From contig NC_054389.1 in the NCBI RefSeq assembly GCF_001625195.1, positions 372,001 to 436,000 of the forward strand: a stretch of 64,000 nucleotides of DNA. The letters run 5' to 3'. This DNA is from Drechmeria coniospora (taxonomy: Eukaryota; Ascomycota; Sordariomycetes; Hypocreales; Ophiocordycipitaceae). Positions within the stretch are counted from its first letter, which is position 1. The number at the start of each line of letters is the position of its first letter. The translations under genes were made by a program, and so were the position numbers. The notes under the pieces were generated by a model, which saw only the letters and a list, made by a program, of their open reading frames with translations, was not told the origin of the DNA and did no database searches. Positions 44,407 through 55,989 of this stretch are shown one piece after another.

Positions 44407-44548
44407 GAAGACTGGACGGCACCTAGATCGGTGCCTAGTCCGGCACCTAGATCGGTGCTTAGTCCGGCACCTAGATCGGTGCCTAGTCCGGCACCTAGAT
44501 CGGTGCCTAGTCCGGCACCTAGGTCGGTACCTAGTCAAGTACCTACAC
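44407..44548 (+). repeat. 24-bp coding repeats before the integrase
   Basis: About five in-frame units of the type CCTAGATCGGTGCCTAGTC encode Ala-Pro-Arg-Ser-Val-Pro-Ser-Pro. Copy 1 (2630-2755) and copy 5 (53936-54200) have other unit numbers, so the array length varies between copies. Confidence 0.9.
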
Positions 44549-45779
44549 CAGGACTAGATCCTAGTCTAACTACTAGTTCGGTTGGATCAAGGGACCTTAC
44601 TAAGGCTACCCTATACAAAGACCCTATAGAGGACCCAATCCCTATAGAGGCAACAGACCTACTGGCAGTCCCCACTGTTAGTACCGAGGAACAGGCTATT
44701 CCGACTACTAGTTCGGAATCCAGCAACCAGTCTTACCAAAGACTATTGCAACAAGCAGGCATCTGGCACATCCGATTAGGACATATCAGTCTGCCACTTT
44801 TGAAAAAGACTAGTAAAATTACTAGCGGGCTGCCTGACTTCTCGTCTATTAAGGCTACCGATTTTCAATGCCTTGCTTGCATACAGGCAAAATCTACCAG
44901 ACGACAGTCAAAAGATCCAATCGAGGATCCAGACTGTGTACTTGATTCTATCGAAGGGGATACATTTGGGATTAAACCTATATCCTACGACCGAAAATCC
45001 ATTGGACTAATACTTATCGATCGAAAATCCCGATTCCGTTGGGTATATATCTTACCTAATAAGGAAGGACCAACAGTTCTCCAGGCTATAAAGAACTTCT
45101 TTCAAAGCCTAAAAACACACTATAGCCGTTACCCAAAAAGGCTATTTTATGATGGAGGACCTGAAATCAATATATTGCTTCAGGACTGGTTGAATACCAA
45201 AGGAATACTATTCGATACATCTTGCCCATATACCCCCGAACAAAACGGACTTGCCGAACGGTCTATACGAGTTATTCTGGATCGACTACGCGCAACAATA
45301 ATCTAGGCCGGCCTCCCACTTTTCCTCTGGTCTGCTATACTTCCTGCTATAGTCAACCTAGTTAACTATACTGCAATTACCAACAGGGATTTAAGCCCCT
45401 ACCAATTGCTTAAGCAGGAATTACAAGGGCTAAAAATACCACCAAACCTTACAGCCTATAAGGCTATTGGTGCCCACTGCGAAGTCCTGATCCCACACCA
45501 GAAACGGATTCAAAGTGCTAAATTAGCACAACGCACAGAACCAGCAAGGCTACTAGCAACGCTAGGTTCAAAAACATACCTTGTGTATATACCTTCTAGG
45601 AGGGCAGTTACAAAAACCACTTTCCTGAAAATCCTAGAAGGTATAGGCCCTATCTCCCAAGGACTTCAACGACTACCAAGTCCTAGTCTTCAAGAACTAG
45701 AGTCAGAGGGGGAAATTGAGATAGAAGACTATATCTCGCAAAATACCTCTAGTCCCCTAACACCTAGGGAGACAGAGGG

Positions 45780-46030
45780 GGCCAACGGACCTACTAGTCC
45801 TACTAGGACTAGTAGACCTACCAGTCCTACTAGGACCAGTAGGTTGCAAGGAACCAACGGACCTACTAGCCCTACTAGGGCTAGTAGACCTACTAGTCCT
45901 ACTAGGACCAGTAGGTTGCAAGGAACCAACGGACCTACTAGCCCTACTAGGGCTAGTAGACCTACTAGTCCTACTAGGACCAGTAGGTTGCAAGGAGCCA
46001 ACGGACCAACTAGTCCTACTAGGACTAGTA
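45780..46030 (+). repeat. coding repeats in the integrase-RT linker
   Basis: Units of ~66 bp encode Thr-Ser-Pro-Thr-Arg-Thr-Ser-Arg-Leu-Gln-Gly and its variants. Each unit contains a 21-bp perfect palindrome of the form ACTAGTCCTA-C-TAGGACTAGT (first at 45793-45813), again with the TACTA core seen in the LTRs and leader. Copy 1 and copy 3 carry fewer units. Confidence 0.9.
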
Positions 46031-47829
46031 CAACAGAGGGGGTCCTGGCCCAGCCAATAGAGGATCTACCAGATACGTCTCTTCCAGATGCACCAGAACC
46101 AGAAGACAACCCTGACCCAATGGATCTTAACCTAGCGTATTGGATCCAGGACCTATGCTACCAAGCTAAGGCCAAGCAACTACCAAATAGTAGCGAGCCT
46201 ACTAGCTGGAAACAGGTACTTAAGTCAGACAACAAAGACCAGTGGATAAGTACTATATTCTCGGAATTCTAGCAGCTTATCCAGGCAGGGGTATTCTATT
46301 TTATCCCCCTTCAAGAAATACCAACTGGCAGACGACTTCTGAAAAGCCGACTTGTACTACGAGTCAAAAAGGACCAGCAGAACAACCCCATCAAATTCAA
46401 GGCACGACTAGTAGCTAAGGGATTTATGCAAATTGAAGGCCTCGATTACCTAGAGACTTTTGCAACTACTAGTATTCCACCTACCTGGAGGATACTACTA
46501 GCCCTAGCTGCCCAGAACAGCTGGTACGTCGAACAGATTGACTTTATTGGTGCTTTCCTAAATAGTGAGCTACCTGAAGTCAATTATCTTGAAATTCCCG
46601 AGGGACTGGAAGCATTTATTAGTCTTAATAAGACTAATAATTTAGCTAAGCTACTAGCTAAGCTAGGCTACAATCCGGCAGTCAAACAAGGCATCCTTTT
46701 GAAAAAGGCACTCTACGGCCTAAAACAAGGACCTAGAGAATGGCAGGAGGCACTTGCCAAACTGCTACAACAATACGGATACAGCCCCCTTGTATCTGAT
46801 CCGGCTATCTACTATAATAGTACTACTAGTACTTACATAGTTAGCCATGTCGACGACTGCCTACTTACTGGACCAAACCTTACATATATTAACAAGTTGA
46901 AGCAACAACTACATAAGGTTTACCCAATCGAAGACCGCGGACAGGCCGCCTTCTTCCTAGGCGTACAAATCAGTCGAACAACTAAGGGTATTACCCTTAG
47001 CCAAAAAGGGTATATTGAGGAAGCCCTATCCCGATTTGGGTTAAAGGAGGCCAAGGCAGTAGCAATACCACTACAGCCAGGAGTACTTAAGCAGGCTACT
47101 GCAACGCCTCTTACTCCCTTGTCCGCAACCGACCAACTGGTATACCAACAAATAGTAGGGACTCTAATGTACCTTATGCTACTGACCCGACCAGATATAG
47201 CCTTTGCAATCCAATGGCTATCTCGGTATATGCACCAGGCTACTAGTCTGCAGCTATCAGCCGGCAAGAACCTTCTTCGATATCTAAAAGGAACTATAGA
47301 CCTAGCTATATGCTATTGGTCTAAGTTAACAACACCCAATCTATCAGGATATTCCGACAGCGACTTTGCAGGTGACTTGGATTCCTCTAAGTCTACCTAT
47401 GGGTACCTCTTTACCCTAGCAGGCGGACCAATCTGCTGGAAATCAAAAAGGGCTAGTACTATTGCTCTTTCTACTGTAGAGGCAGAATCGGATGCCCTAC
47501 TGGAAGCGATTCGGGAACTTAAATGGCTAGACGGTCTATTTACAGAAATCGACAAAGGCCTTAAAAAACCTATACCACTTCTGTGCGATAACAACGGATC
47601 TATCTCTAACGCCAACAATCCCAATCAGCATAACCGAACAAAGCATATACTGCTAAAGTTCCGGTATATTCGGCAAGAAGCAACCAATGGGCTAGCCAAA
47701 ATCAGTTACCTGAACACTAAGTCTATGCCTGCCGATGGTCTTACTAAGGCCCTTACCGCTAATCTCTTCCAACGCTACCTTGGCCTACTAGGTCTCCAAG
47801 GGATCCCCATTTAGCAGTAGTCATACTAG

Positions 47830-47843
47830 CTAAATAGAGGGGG
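47830..47843 (+). promoter_or_regulatory. polypurine tract of copia copy 2
   Basis: The sequence TAAATAGAGGGGG lies directly before the 3' LTR. The same tract is found inverted next to the LTR of copy 4 (51465-51477). Confidence 0.8.
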
Positions 47844-48427
47844 TGTTAAAATACTAGGATTTATACTAGTAAGACTACCCAAATAGGATACTACCCTATT
47901 ATTGCTACTACCAGTAGCAACTGTCAGAAGTACTACTGCTGGCAGATATACTATACTATACTGAGAGTATAAGTAAGTATACAGAGCTAACTAATAGTAT
48001 ACAACATACTATTTCTCTAAACTATTGTCAGAGATACTTGCCTAATTAGGTATAGTACAGAATGCTCTAGAACATTCTAGAATATTCTAGAATATTCCAT
48101 ACCCCACTCATGGAATGTACTGGAACTCCTTGGAATAAGCCGGAATGTTGCTTACCCTACTTATGGAATAAGCTGGAACCTTATGGAATAAGCTGGAACA
48201 GTCTCTACCATACGTCTACACCTATATAAGGCAGTAGCCATTCCCTTAGAATAGTTTCTCTTTTGAAATATAATCGCATTCGTTTGTATAATTCGGTACT
48301 ACCAATTGTGCACTCTTGCCTAGTTACTAACTGGCACCCCTTATGCTGTTACTAACAGCTTAATTGATTCCCTGGTCCGTGCGATATACTTCCACTACCC
48401 CTCCTCTTGCGCACCCAAATTGCAAGA
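47844..48427 (+). repeat. LTR-A, 3' LTR of copia copy 2
   Basis: This 584-bp LTR is nearly identical to the 5' LTR, with scattered C/T and A/G changes (for example GGATACTACCC against GGATACTATCC). It is followed by gaattt of copia copy 3. Confidence 0.95.
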
Positions 48428-50794
48428 GAATTTACAATATTAATTAATATTAATCCACTAACCTATAGTACTCTTGTACTACAGGAGGCACTATATATTC
48501 CGAAACTGGAAGTCAATATTATCAGTGGGATACGTTACTACGGATCAGAGGGAACACTTATTAAGGAATCCCTATATAACTTAAACTGGAAAATATGCGG
48601 CCTACTGAACTTTCAAAAGCACGGCTTCTTTTTACAATAAGAAGGTCTAAACACACCTACTTTAAATAAGCCGAATTCAGCCCACTTCAGCTACGGCACC
48701 TAGATCGGTGCCTAAGTCGGTACCTAGTCCTATACCAAGACCGGGACCTAGACTAAGACCAGGTCCTAGCCCAACTACTAGTTCGGCTAGTATAAGGGAC
48801 CTTACTAAGGCTACTGTGACGATATCGTATATCGTATTCTCTTCCTAGCCTACCCTACACCCTCCATCACGTGACGCGCGGACCGTCTGGGTATATAGGC
48901 CGTTACTCGCCGCCCTTGCTGTTTTCTGTCTCTTTTCTTCCTCCTTAGTTCGAAAATTCTACAGTCTTTGCGCATACTGCCTTCCTGCTAGTCAGCTTCG
49001 TGACAGCTACCTTATATAAAGACCCTATAGAGGACCCAGTCCCTATGGAGGCAACAGACCTACTAACAGTCCCAACTGCTAGTACTAAGGAACAGGTTAT
49101 TTCGACTACTAGTACGGAATCCAGCAAACAGTCTTACCAAAGACTATTGCAACAAGCAGGCATTTGGTATATTCGACTAGGATATATTAGTTTGCCACTT
49201 TTGAAAAAGACTAGTAAAATTACTAGCGGGCTACCTGACCTTACATCTACTAAGGTTGCCGATTTCTAATGCATTGCTTGTATACGAGCAAAATGCATAA
49301 GACGACAGTCAAGGGAACCAATTGAGGATCCAGAATGTACACTTAACTCAATCGAAGGGGATACATTTGGGATTAAACCTATATCCTACGATCGAAAATC
49401 TATTGGACTAATCCTAATTGATCGAAAGTCCCGATTCCGTTAGGTATATATCCTACCCAATAAGGAAGGACCAACAATTCTCCAGGCTATAAAGAACTTC
49501 TTTCAAAGCCTAAAAAAATACTATGGCCGTTACCCAAAAAGGCTATTTTATGATGGAGGACCTGAAATCAATACATTGTTACAGGACTAATTAGGTACCA
49601 AAGGAATACTAGTCGATACGTCTTGCCCGTATACCCCCAAACAAAACAGACTTGCCGAACGGTATATACGAGTTATCCTGGACCGGCTACAAGTAACTAT
49701 AATTTGGGCTGGCCTCCCACTTTTCCTCTGGTCTGCTATACTTCCTGCTATAGTCAACCTAGTTAACTATACTGCAATTACCAATAGGGACCTAAGCCCC
49801 TACCAATTGCTTAAGCAGGAACTACAAGGGCTAAAAACACCACCAAACCTTACAGCCTATAAGGCTATTGGTACCTACTGCGAAGTCCTAATCCCTTATC
49901 AGAAACGGATTCAAAGTGCTAAATTAGTACAACGCATAGAACCAGTAAGGCTACTAGCAACGCTAGGTTCAAAAACATACCTTGTATATATACCTTCCAG
50001 AAGGGCAGTTACGAAAACTGCCTTCCTAAAAATCCTAGAAGGTATTGGCCCTATCTCCCAAGGACTTCAACAACTACTAAGTCCTAGTCTCCAAGGACTA
50101 GAGTCAGAGGGGGAAATTGAGATAGAAGATTATATCTTACAAAATACCTCTAGTCCCCTAACGCCTAGGGAGACAAAGGGGGCCAACGGACCTACTAGTC
50201 CTACTAGGACCAGTAGGTTACAAGGAACCAGATTCACTAGTCCTACTAGGACCAGTAGACCTACTAGTCCTACTAGGACTAGTAGACTGCAAGAAGCCAA
50301 CGGACCAACTAGTCCTACTAGGACTAGTACAACAGAGGGGGTCCTGGCCCAGGAAACGGAGGATCTACTAGATACCTCCCTTCCAGATGCACCAGAACCA
50401 GAAGACAACCCTAACCTAGTAGATCTTAACTTAGCGTATTGGATCCAGGACCTGTACTATTAAGCCAAAGCAAAGCAACTACTAGATAGTAGCAAGCCTA
50501 CTAGCTGGAAGCAGGTACTCAAGTCGGACAATAAAGACCAGTGGAGAAGTGCTATATTCTTAGAATTCCAGCAACTTATCCAGGTAGGGGTATTCTATTT
50601 TATTCCTCTTCAAAAAATACCAACTGGTCGGAGACTTCTGAAAAGCAGACTTATACTACGAGTCGAAAAGGATTAGCAGAATAACCCTATTAAATTCAAG
50701 GCACGACTAGTAGCTAAGGGATTTATGCAAATTGAAGGCCTCGACTATATAGAGACTTTTGCAACTACTAGTATTCTACCTACCTGGAGGATAC
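48428..50794 (+). pseudogene. copia copy 3, protease to RT, both ends missing
   Basis: The sequence matches copy 2 from the protease region (GAATTTAC = 44075) to the RT (ATTTATGCAAATTGAAGG onward), ending at TGGAGGATAC where the LTR of copy 4 starts. Open stretches: 48407-48640, 49000-49269 (pre-integrase) and 49807-50463 (integrase end and linker). There are many TAA/TAG codons and it is interrupted by a solo LTR-C. Its 5' part was lost at the junction with copy 2. Confidence 0.88.
48815..49005 (+). repeat. solo LTR-C (191 bp) in copia copy 3
   Basis: It runs from TGTGACGATATCG to GCTTCGTGACA with GCTAC on both sides (48810-48814, 49006-49010). This is the best preserved LTR-C, with several CpG sites, so it is probably a recent insertion. 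TATA region GGGTATATAGGCC. Confidence 0.95.
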
Positions 50795-51464
50795 TCTTGC
50801 AATTTGTATGCGCAAGAGGTGGGGGTAGTGGAAGTATATCGCACGGACCAGGGAATCAATCAGGCTGTTAGTAACAGCATAAGGGGTGCCAGTTAGTAAC
50901 TGGGTAAGAGTACAAACTTGGTAGTACCAAATTACATAAACGAATGCAATTATTCTTCTAACTAAAGTGCAAGGGAAGTACGGCTATTTATGCCTACAGA
51001 GTAGTACCTTGTAGGTCCAGATTGTAGCTGCGCAGTCACACTATAGTTTGATTGCCCGTTTAATTGCACAATGGTTTGATTGCCCGTTTGGTTGCACAAT
51101 GGTTTGATCGCCGTTTCGGTCGCACAATGGTTTGATTGCCCGCAGTAGTACTATGGGCTGGCAATAACTAGTAGCGATTGGGAGAGCGGCAATTGTCATT
51201 CCGATCAATTGGCTCCTGTGGTCGACCGGCTACTACGTATACAAGTTGTATTGTAGTAGTGAGTTGGCCGGCAGTAGTACTGCCGTCAGTCGTTCCGAGT
51301 TGTAGTTCGGAGAAGTAGTATGTTGTATACTATTAGTCAACTCGATATGCTTACTAATACTTGCAGTATAGTATAGTATCTTTACTAGTAGTAGTACTAC
51401 TAGTAACAATAGGATAGTATCCTATTTGGGTAGTCTTACTAGTATAAATACCAGTATTTTAATA
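50795..51464 (-). repeat. LTR-A (670 bp), 3' LTR of copia copy 4
   Basis: It runs from tcttgcaatttg to accagtattttaata and is followed by the inverted purine tract and copia 3' end. This ties the 670-bp LTR subtype to a copia coding region. The left flank gatac (50790-50794) is in copy 3; its partner is lost. Confidence 0.92.
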
Positions 51465-52684
51465 CCCCCTCTATTTAGCTAGTATAACTACTGCTAAATA
51501 GGGATCCCTTAGAGACATAGTAGGCCAAGGTAACGTTGGAAGAGATTAGCGGTAAGGGCCTTAGTAAGGCTATCGGCAGGCATAGACTTAGTGTTCAGGT
51601 AACTGATTTTGGCTAGTCCATTTGCTGCTTCTTGCCGAATGTACTAGAACTTTAGCAGTGTATACTTTGTTCGGTTATGCTAATTGGGATTATTGGCGTT
51701 AGAGATAGATCCATTATTACCGTACAAAAGTGGAATAGGCTTTTTAAGACCCTTGTCTATTTCTGTAAATAGACTATATAGCCATTTGAGTTCCCGAATA
51801 GCTTCCAGTAGGGCATCCGATTCTGCCTCTACGGTAGAAAGAGCAATAGTATTAGCCCTTTTTGATTTCCAGCAGATTGGTCTACCTAGTAGGGTAAAGA
51901 GGTACCTATAGGTAGACTTAGAGGAGTCTAAGTCACCTGCAAAGTCGCTATCGGAAAATCCAAGTAGATTGGATACTATAGACTTAGACCAGTAGCAGAT
52001 AGCTAGGTCTATAGTTCCTTTCAGATATCGAAGAAGGTTCTTGCCAGCTGATAGCTGCAGGCTAGTAGCCTGGTGCATATACCGAGATAGCCATTGGATT
52101 GCAAAGGCTATATCTGGTTGGGTCAATAGCATAAGGTACATTAAAGTCCCTACTATTTGTTGGTATACCAGTTGGTCGGTTGTAGACAAGGGAGTAAGGG
52201 GCGTTATAATAGCCTGCTTAAGTACTTCTAGCTGTAGTGGTATTACTACTGCCTTGGCCTCCTTTAACCCAAATCGGGATAGGGCTTCCTCAATATACCC
52301 TTTTTAACTAAGAGTAATACCCTTAGTTGTTCGACTGATCTGTACGCCTAGGAAGAAGGCAGCCTGTCTGTAGTCTTTAATTGGGTAGACCTTGTGTAGT
52401 TATTGTTTCAACCTATTAATGTATGCAAGGTTTGGTCCAATAAGTAGGCAGTTGTTAACGTAGCTAACTATATAAGTACTAGTAGTACTGTTATAGTAGA
52501 TAGCCGGATTAAATACAAGAGGGCTGTATCCGTATTGTTGTAGCAGTTTGGCAAGTGCCTCTTGCCACTTTCTAGGTCCTTGTTTTAGGCCGTAGAGTGC
52601 CTTTTTCAAAGGATACCTTGTTTAACTGCTAGGTTATAGCCTAGCTTAGCTAGTAGCTTAGCTAAATTATTAGTCTTGTTAAAC
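51465..52684 (-). pseudogene. copia copy 4, RT and RNase H only
   Basis: Minus-strand reading matches copy 2 from the 3' end to the RT. Open stretches: 51680-52189 (RNase H, SDSDFAGD near 51945) and 52400-52609 (RT, KKALYGLKQGP; the VDD box reads VNN). It ends near 52684, where plus-strand Gag of copy 5 begins head to head. Confidence 0.88.
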
Positions 52685-53105
52685 AACCTAACTAATGCCT
52701 ATCTGTTGCTAAAACAATAGTACTTAAAGGGCCAGGCAGCCTAACATTGCAATCTCTATGATTCCTACTATAACCTTACACTCAAAGGGTACAAAGGAAT
52801 ACTTAAGGCGTTTAATTCAGAATTCAACAGTTGCCTTACTTAACTTTAACTTACTGGAGTAAGTATCGACCTATTGGATTAGGCAAATTAATACCTTATA
52901 ACTATTGGTTCTGTTTTCTTACAATAGGCTGCAATACAATGCAACAATCTCCAAACCAATGCCGTCTTAGGGATTATACAGCATCCCTTAACCTGCAATA
53001 CCTCCAGACCAACATACTGGAAGAATATTAAAATCCTAATAGTTCCAGTTTCCAAGCATTTAGTTACAGAATAACTTAACTATCCAAAACACGAAACAAT
53101 AGGTC

Positions 53106-53240
53106 TACTAGACCTAGTCGACCCAACCGACCCAACCAACCCAATCGACCCAACCGACCCAACCAACCCAATTTACCCAATCAACCCAACCGACCCAACC
53201 AACCCAATTCACCCAATCGACCCAACCGACCCAAACAATA
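53106..53240. repeat. decamer tandem repeats in Gag of copia copy 5
   Basis: About thirteen units of the type GACCCAACCA/GACCCAACCG/CACCCAATCG lie where copies 1 and 2 have the Lys-rich Gag tail. The same repeats are seen inverted at 33720-33745. Confidence 0.88.
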
Positions 53241-53935
53241 CAATCGAACCAAAAACCATACACTAGCTAAGGGTACTACTAGTTTCCTGACTGGTAACTA
53301 CAGCCTATCCACTAGCTGCATGGGGTTACCTAATTCCTATTTGGACTTAGATACCGACTCTGATTCCAAATAAGAATTAGTACTATTACCCGATTTGGGT
53401 AATATTGGTATAATATATCGTATTGATAACAACAATACATACCGAATGGGCCTATTTTACAATACTGGCTCAACCTGTCATTTGGTCAATAACCGGCTTA
53501 AGTTTACGACTTTCCGACCCATTGCAAAATCCCAAGCAAAACCAATTACAACAGGAGGTAGTCCAATTTATCCCAAAGGTATTGGCTGTACTGAATTTAC
53601 TATACTAATTCATACCAATCCATCTGTCTACAGTACTCTTGTTTTATAAGAAGTACTATATATTCCGAAACTAAAGGTCAGTATTGTTAGTAGAATTCGC
53701 TACTATGCATCTGGAAGAACCCTTAGTAAGGAATATCTATACAACTTCAATCGACAGTTATGCAAATTCCTTAACTTCTAGAAATACGGCTTCTTCTTAC
53801 AACAGCAAGGTCAACAAACGCCCTATCTAATGAAATCAAATACTTCCTACTCTAGCTACTACAATAGTTACGGAATTACAGTCGAAATTCCCTCCCAACC
53901 CCCCCCTTGGGCTACCGAAACAGAGGATTGGTCGG

Positions 53936-54200
53936 CACCTTCAACAGTGCCTTGGTTGGCACATTTAACAGTGCTTCGGTCGGTACCTTTAATAGTGCCT
54001 TGGTCGGCACCTTCACCAGTGCCTCGGTTGGCACCTTCAACGGTACCTCGGTCGGTATCTTTAACGGTGCCTCGGTCGGCACCTTCACCAGTGCCTTGGT
54101 CGGCACCTTTACCAGTGCCATGGTCGGCACCTTCAACAGTACCTCGGTCGGCACCTTTAACGGTGCCTCGGTCGGTACCCAGATCGGTACCTAGCCCAAC
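53936..54200. repeat. 24-bp GGCACC-type repeats in copia copy 5
   Basis: About eleven 24-bp units alternating CGGCACCTTCA and CAGTGCCT are found at the place of the APRSVPSP repeats of copy 2. All forward frames are largely open because of the repeat, so the open stretches in other frames here are not genes. Confidence 0.88.
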
Positions 54201-55082
54201 TGTCAGTTCGGCTACACCAAGGGACCTTACTAAGGTTACCCTGTTTAAAGACCCTATAGAAGACCCAATTCCTATAGAGGCAATAGACCAACTAGTAGTC
54301 CTAACTACTAGTCCTAAGGAACAAGCTCTTCCGACTACTCGTTCGGAATTAAACAACCAGCCTTACCAAAGACTATTGCAACAAGCCGGCATTTAGCACA
54401 TCCGACTAGAACACATCAGTCTCCCACTCTTAAAAAAGACCAGTAGTATTACTACTAGGCTGCCTAACTTCTTGTCCATTTAGGTTGCTAATTTTCAATG
54501 CCTTGCTTGTATTTAGGCCAAATCCACTAGACAACAGTCTGGGGATCCTATCGACAATCCAGACTACGTTCTTAATTTAATTGCAGGTAATACATTTGGG
54601 ATTCGACCAGTATCCTATAATCGTAAGTCTGTAGGTCTTATACTAATTGACCGAAAATCCCACTTCCGTTAGGTATTAATCTTACCCAATAAGGAGGGAT
54701 CAACTGTTCTTTAGGCTATTCGGAATCTCTTCAAAAGCCTTAAACAATAGTATAACTGTTACCCAAAACAGTTATTTTTCGACAAGGGTATAGAAATTAA
54801 CATATTGCTCCAGACTTAGTTGGGTAAGAAAGGAATTCTGTTCAATACATCTTGCCCGTATACGCCCGAACAGAACGGACTTACCGAACGGTCCATACAA
54901 CTCATCCTAGACCGACTACATACAATAATAATTTAGGCAGGCCTTCCACTTTTCCTCTGGTCTGCCGTTCTTCCTACTATAGTTAATCTTATTAACTATA
55001 CTGCAATTTCGAACTGGGATTTAAGTCCCTACCAATTACTAAAGTAGGAATTATATGGACTAAAAATGCTACTAAATCTTAC

Positions 55083-55253
55083 TGTTATGGTATCGGGCTT
55101 AGCCCGATATAGGAGAACGAAGGGAACCAAGGGACCCACTAGGAGGAACACACACAACTAGAAGCCCTAGTTGTCAAGTAGTTTTCCCTCCTTCAAGTCT
55201 TTTAATAAACATCATTGAGAGTCCTAGAGCAGTCGCCTAGCCACTCCGTAACA
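55083..55253. repeat. solo LTR-D (171 bp) in copia copy 5
   Basis: It runs from TGTTATGGTATCGGG to CACTCCGTAACA with CTTAC on both sides (55078-55082, 55254-55258). The copia reading continues on the other side (GGCCTATAAGGCTATTGG). Confidence 0.95.
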
Positions 55254-55322
55254 CTTACGGCCTATAAGGCTATTGGTACATATTGCAAAGTCCTAATTCC
55301 TTATCAGAAACGGATTCAAAGT

Positions 55323-55989
55323 TGTTAAAATACTGGTATTTATACTAGTAAGACTACCCAAATAGGATACTATCCTATTGTTACTAGTAGTACTACTACT
55401 AGTAAAGATGCTATACTATACTGCGAGTATTAGTAAGCATATCGAGTTGACTAATAGTATACAACATACTACTCCGAACTACAACTCGGAACGACTGACG
55501 GCAGTACTACTGCCGGCCAACTCACTACTACAATACAACTTGTATACGTAGTAGCCAGTCGACCACAGGAGCCAATTGATCGGAATGACAATTGCCGCTC
55601 TCCTAGTCGCTACTAGCTATTGTCAGCCCACAGTACTACTCCGGGCAATCAAACCATTGTGCGACCGAAACGGCGATCAAACCATTGTGCGACCAAACGG
55701 GCAATCAAACCATTGTGCGATCAAACGGGCGATCAAACTATAGTGTAACTGCGCAGCCACAATCTGGACCTATAAGGTATTACTCTGTAGGCATAAATAG
55801 CCGTACTTCCCTTGCACTTTAGTTAGAAGAATAATTGCATTCGTTTATGTAATTTGGTACTACCAAGTTTGCACTCTTACCCAGTTACTAACTGGCACCC
55901 CTTATGCTGTTACTAACAGCCTGATTGATTCCCTGGTCCGTGCGATATACTTCCACTACCCCCACCTCTTGCGCATACAAATTGCAAGA
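55323..55989 (+). repeat. LTR-A (667 bp)
   Basis: It starts TGTTAAAATACTGG and ends AATTGCAAGA. Subtype with TTGTGCGACC repeats. The left flank aaagt is copia copy 5 and the right flank ctaat is LTR-B, so the two sides come from different places. Confidence 0.9.

Larger units (their letters stand above)
42799..47814 (+). pseudogene. copia copy 2 Gag-Pol, 1,671 codons with three stops
   Basis: One frame from ATG 42799 to TAG 47812 is interrupted only at 44239 (TAA), 45304 (TAG) and 46270 (TAG). Copy 1 keeps Gln, Trp and Gln there, so each is one C-to-T type change. Gag: residues ~1-330 with a Lys-rich tail (KKKKKGKFNKKK) and no CCHC knuckle. Protease: DTGST near 43948. Pre-integrase: WHIRLGH...CLAC near 44763-44885. 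Integrase: DTFG near 44960, YDGGPE near 45150, PYTPEQNGLAE near 45230. RT: KARLVAKGF near 46400, HVDD near 46848 (YVDD in most copia). RNase H: SDSDFAGD near 47355. Protein repeats: ~8-residue APRSVPSP (44420-44545) and a Thr/Ser/Pro/Arg linker (45780-46030). Confidence 0.95.
41643..48427 (+). mobile_element. Ty1/copia retrotransposon copy 2, complete and nearly intact
   Basis: The element is 6,785 bp with 582/584-bp LTRs, a primer site, a 556-bp palindrome-rich leader, one long gag-pol frame (42799-47814) and a purine tract before the 3' LTR. It is the least damaged element of the window. The left flank is catac (41638-41642, inside LTR-C) and the right flank is gaatt (48428-48432, inside copia copy 3). 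They do not match, so one end has been exchanged by LTR recombination. Confidence 0.95.
52685..55322 (+). pseudogene. copia copy 5, partial Gag to integrase/linker, divergent
   Basis: It starts in mid-Gag (region of copy 2 ~43265), contains protease NTGST near 53465, an enlarged Pro/Ala/Ser repeat region (53830-54396 open), the pre-integrase block and the integrase end PYTPEQNGL near 54860. It continues to the region matching 45510 of copy 2, where an LTR-A follows. It diverges more from copies 1-3 than they do from each other. It is interrupted by a solo LTR-D. Confidence 0.85.

Noticed and set aside
42799..47814. Reading the copia stops as programmed recoding (readthrough) sites
   Set aside because: The stops are at three ordinary places and copy 1 has sense codons there; they fit RIP and not a recoding signal.
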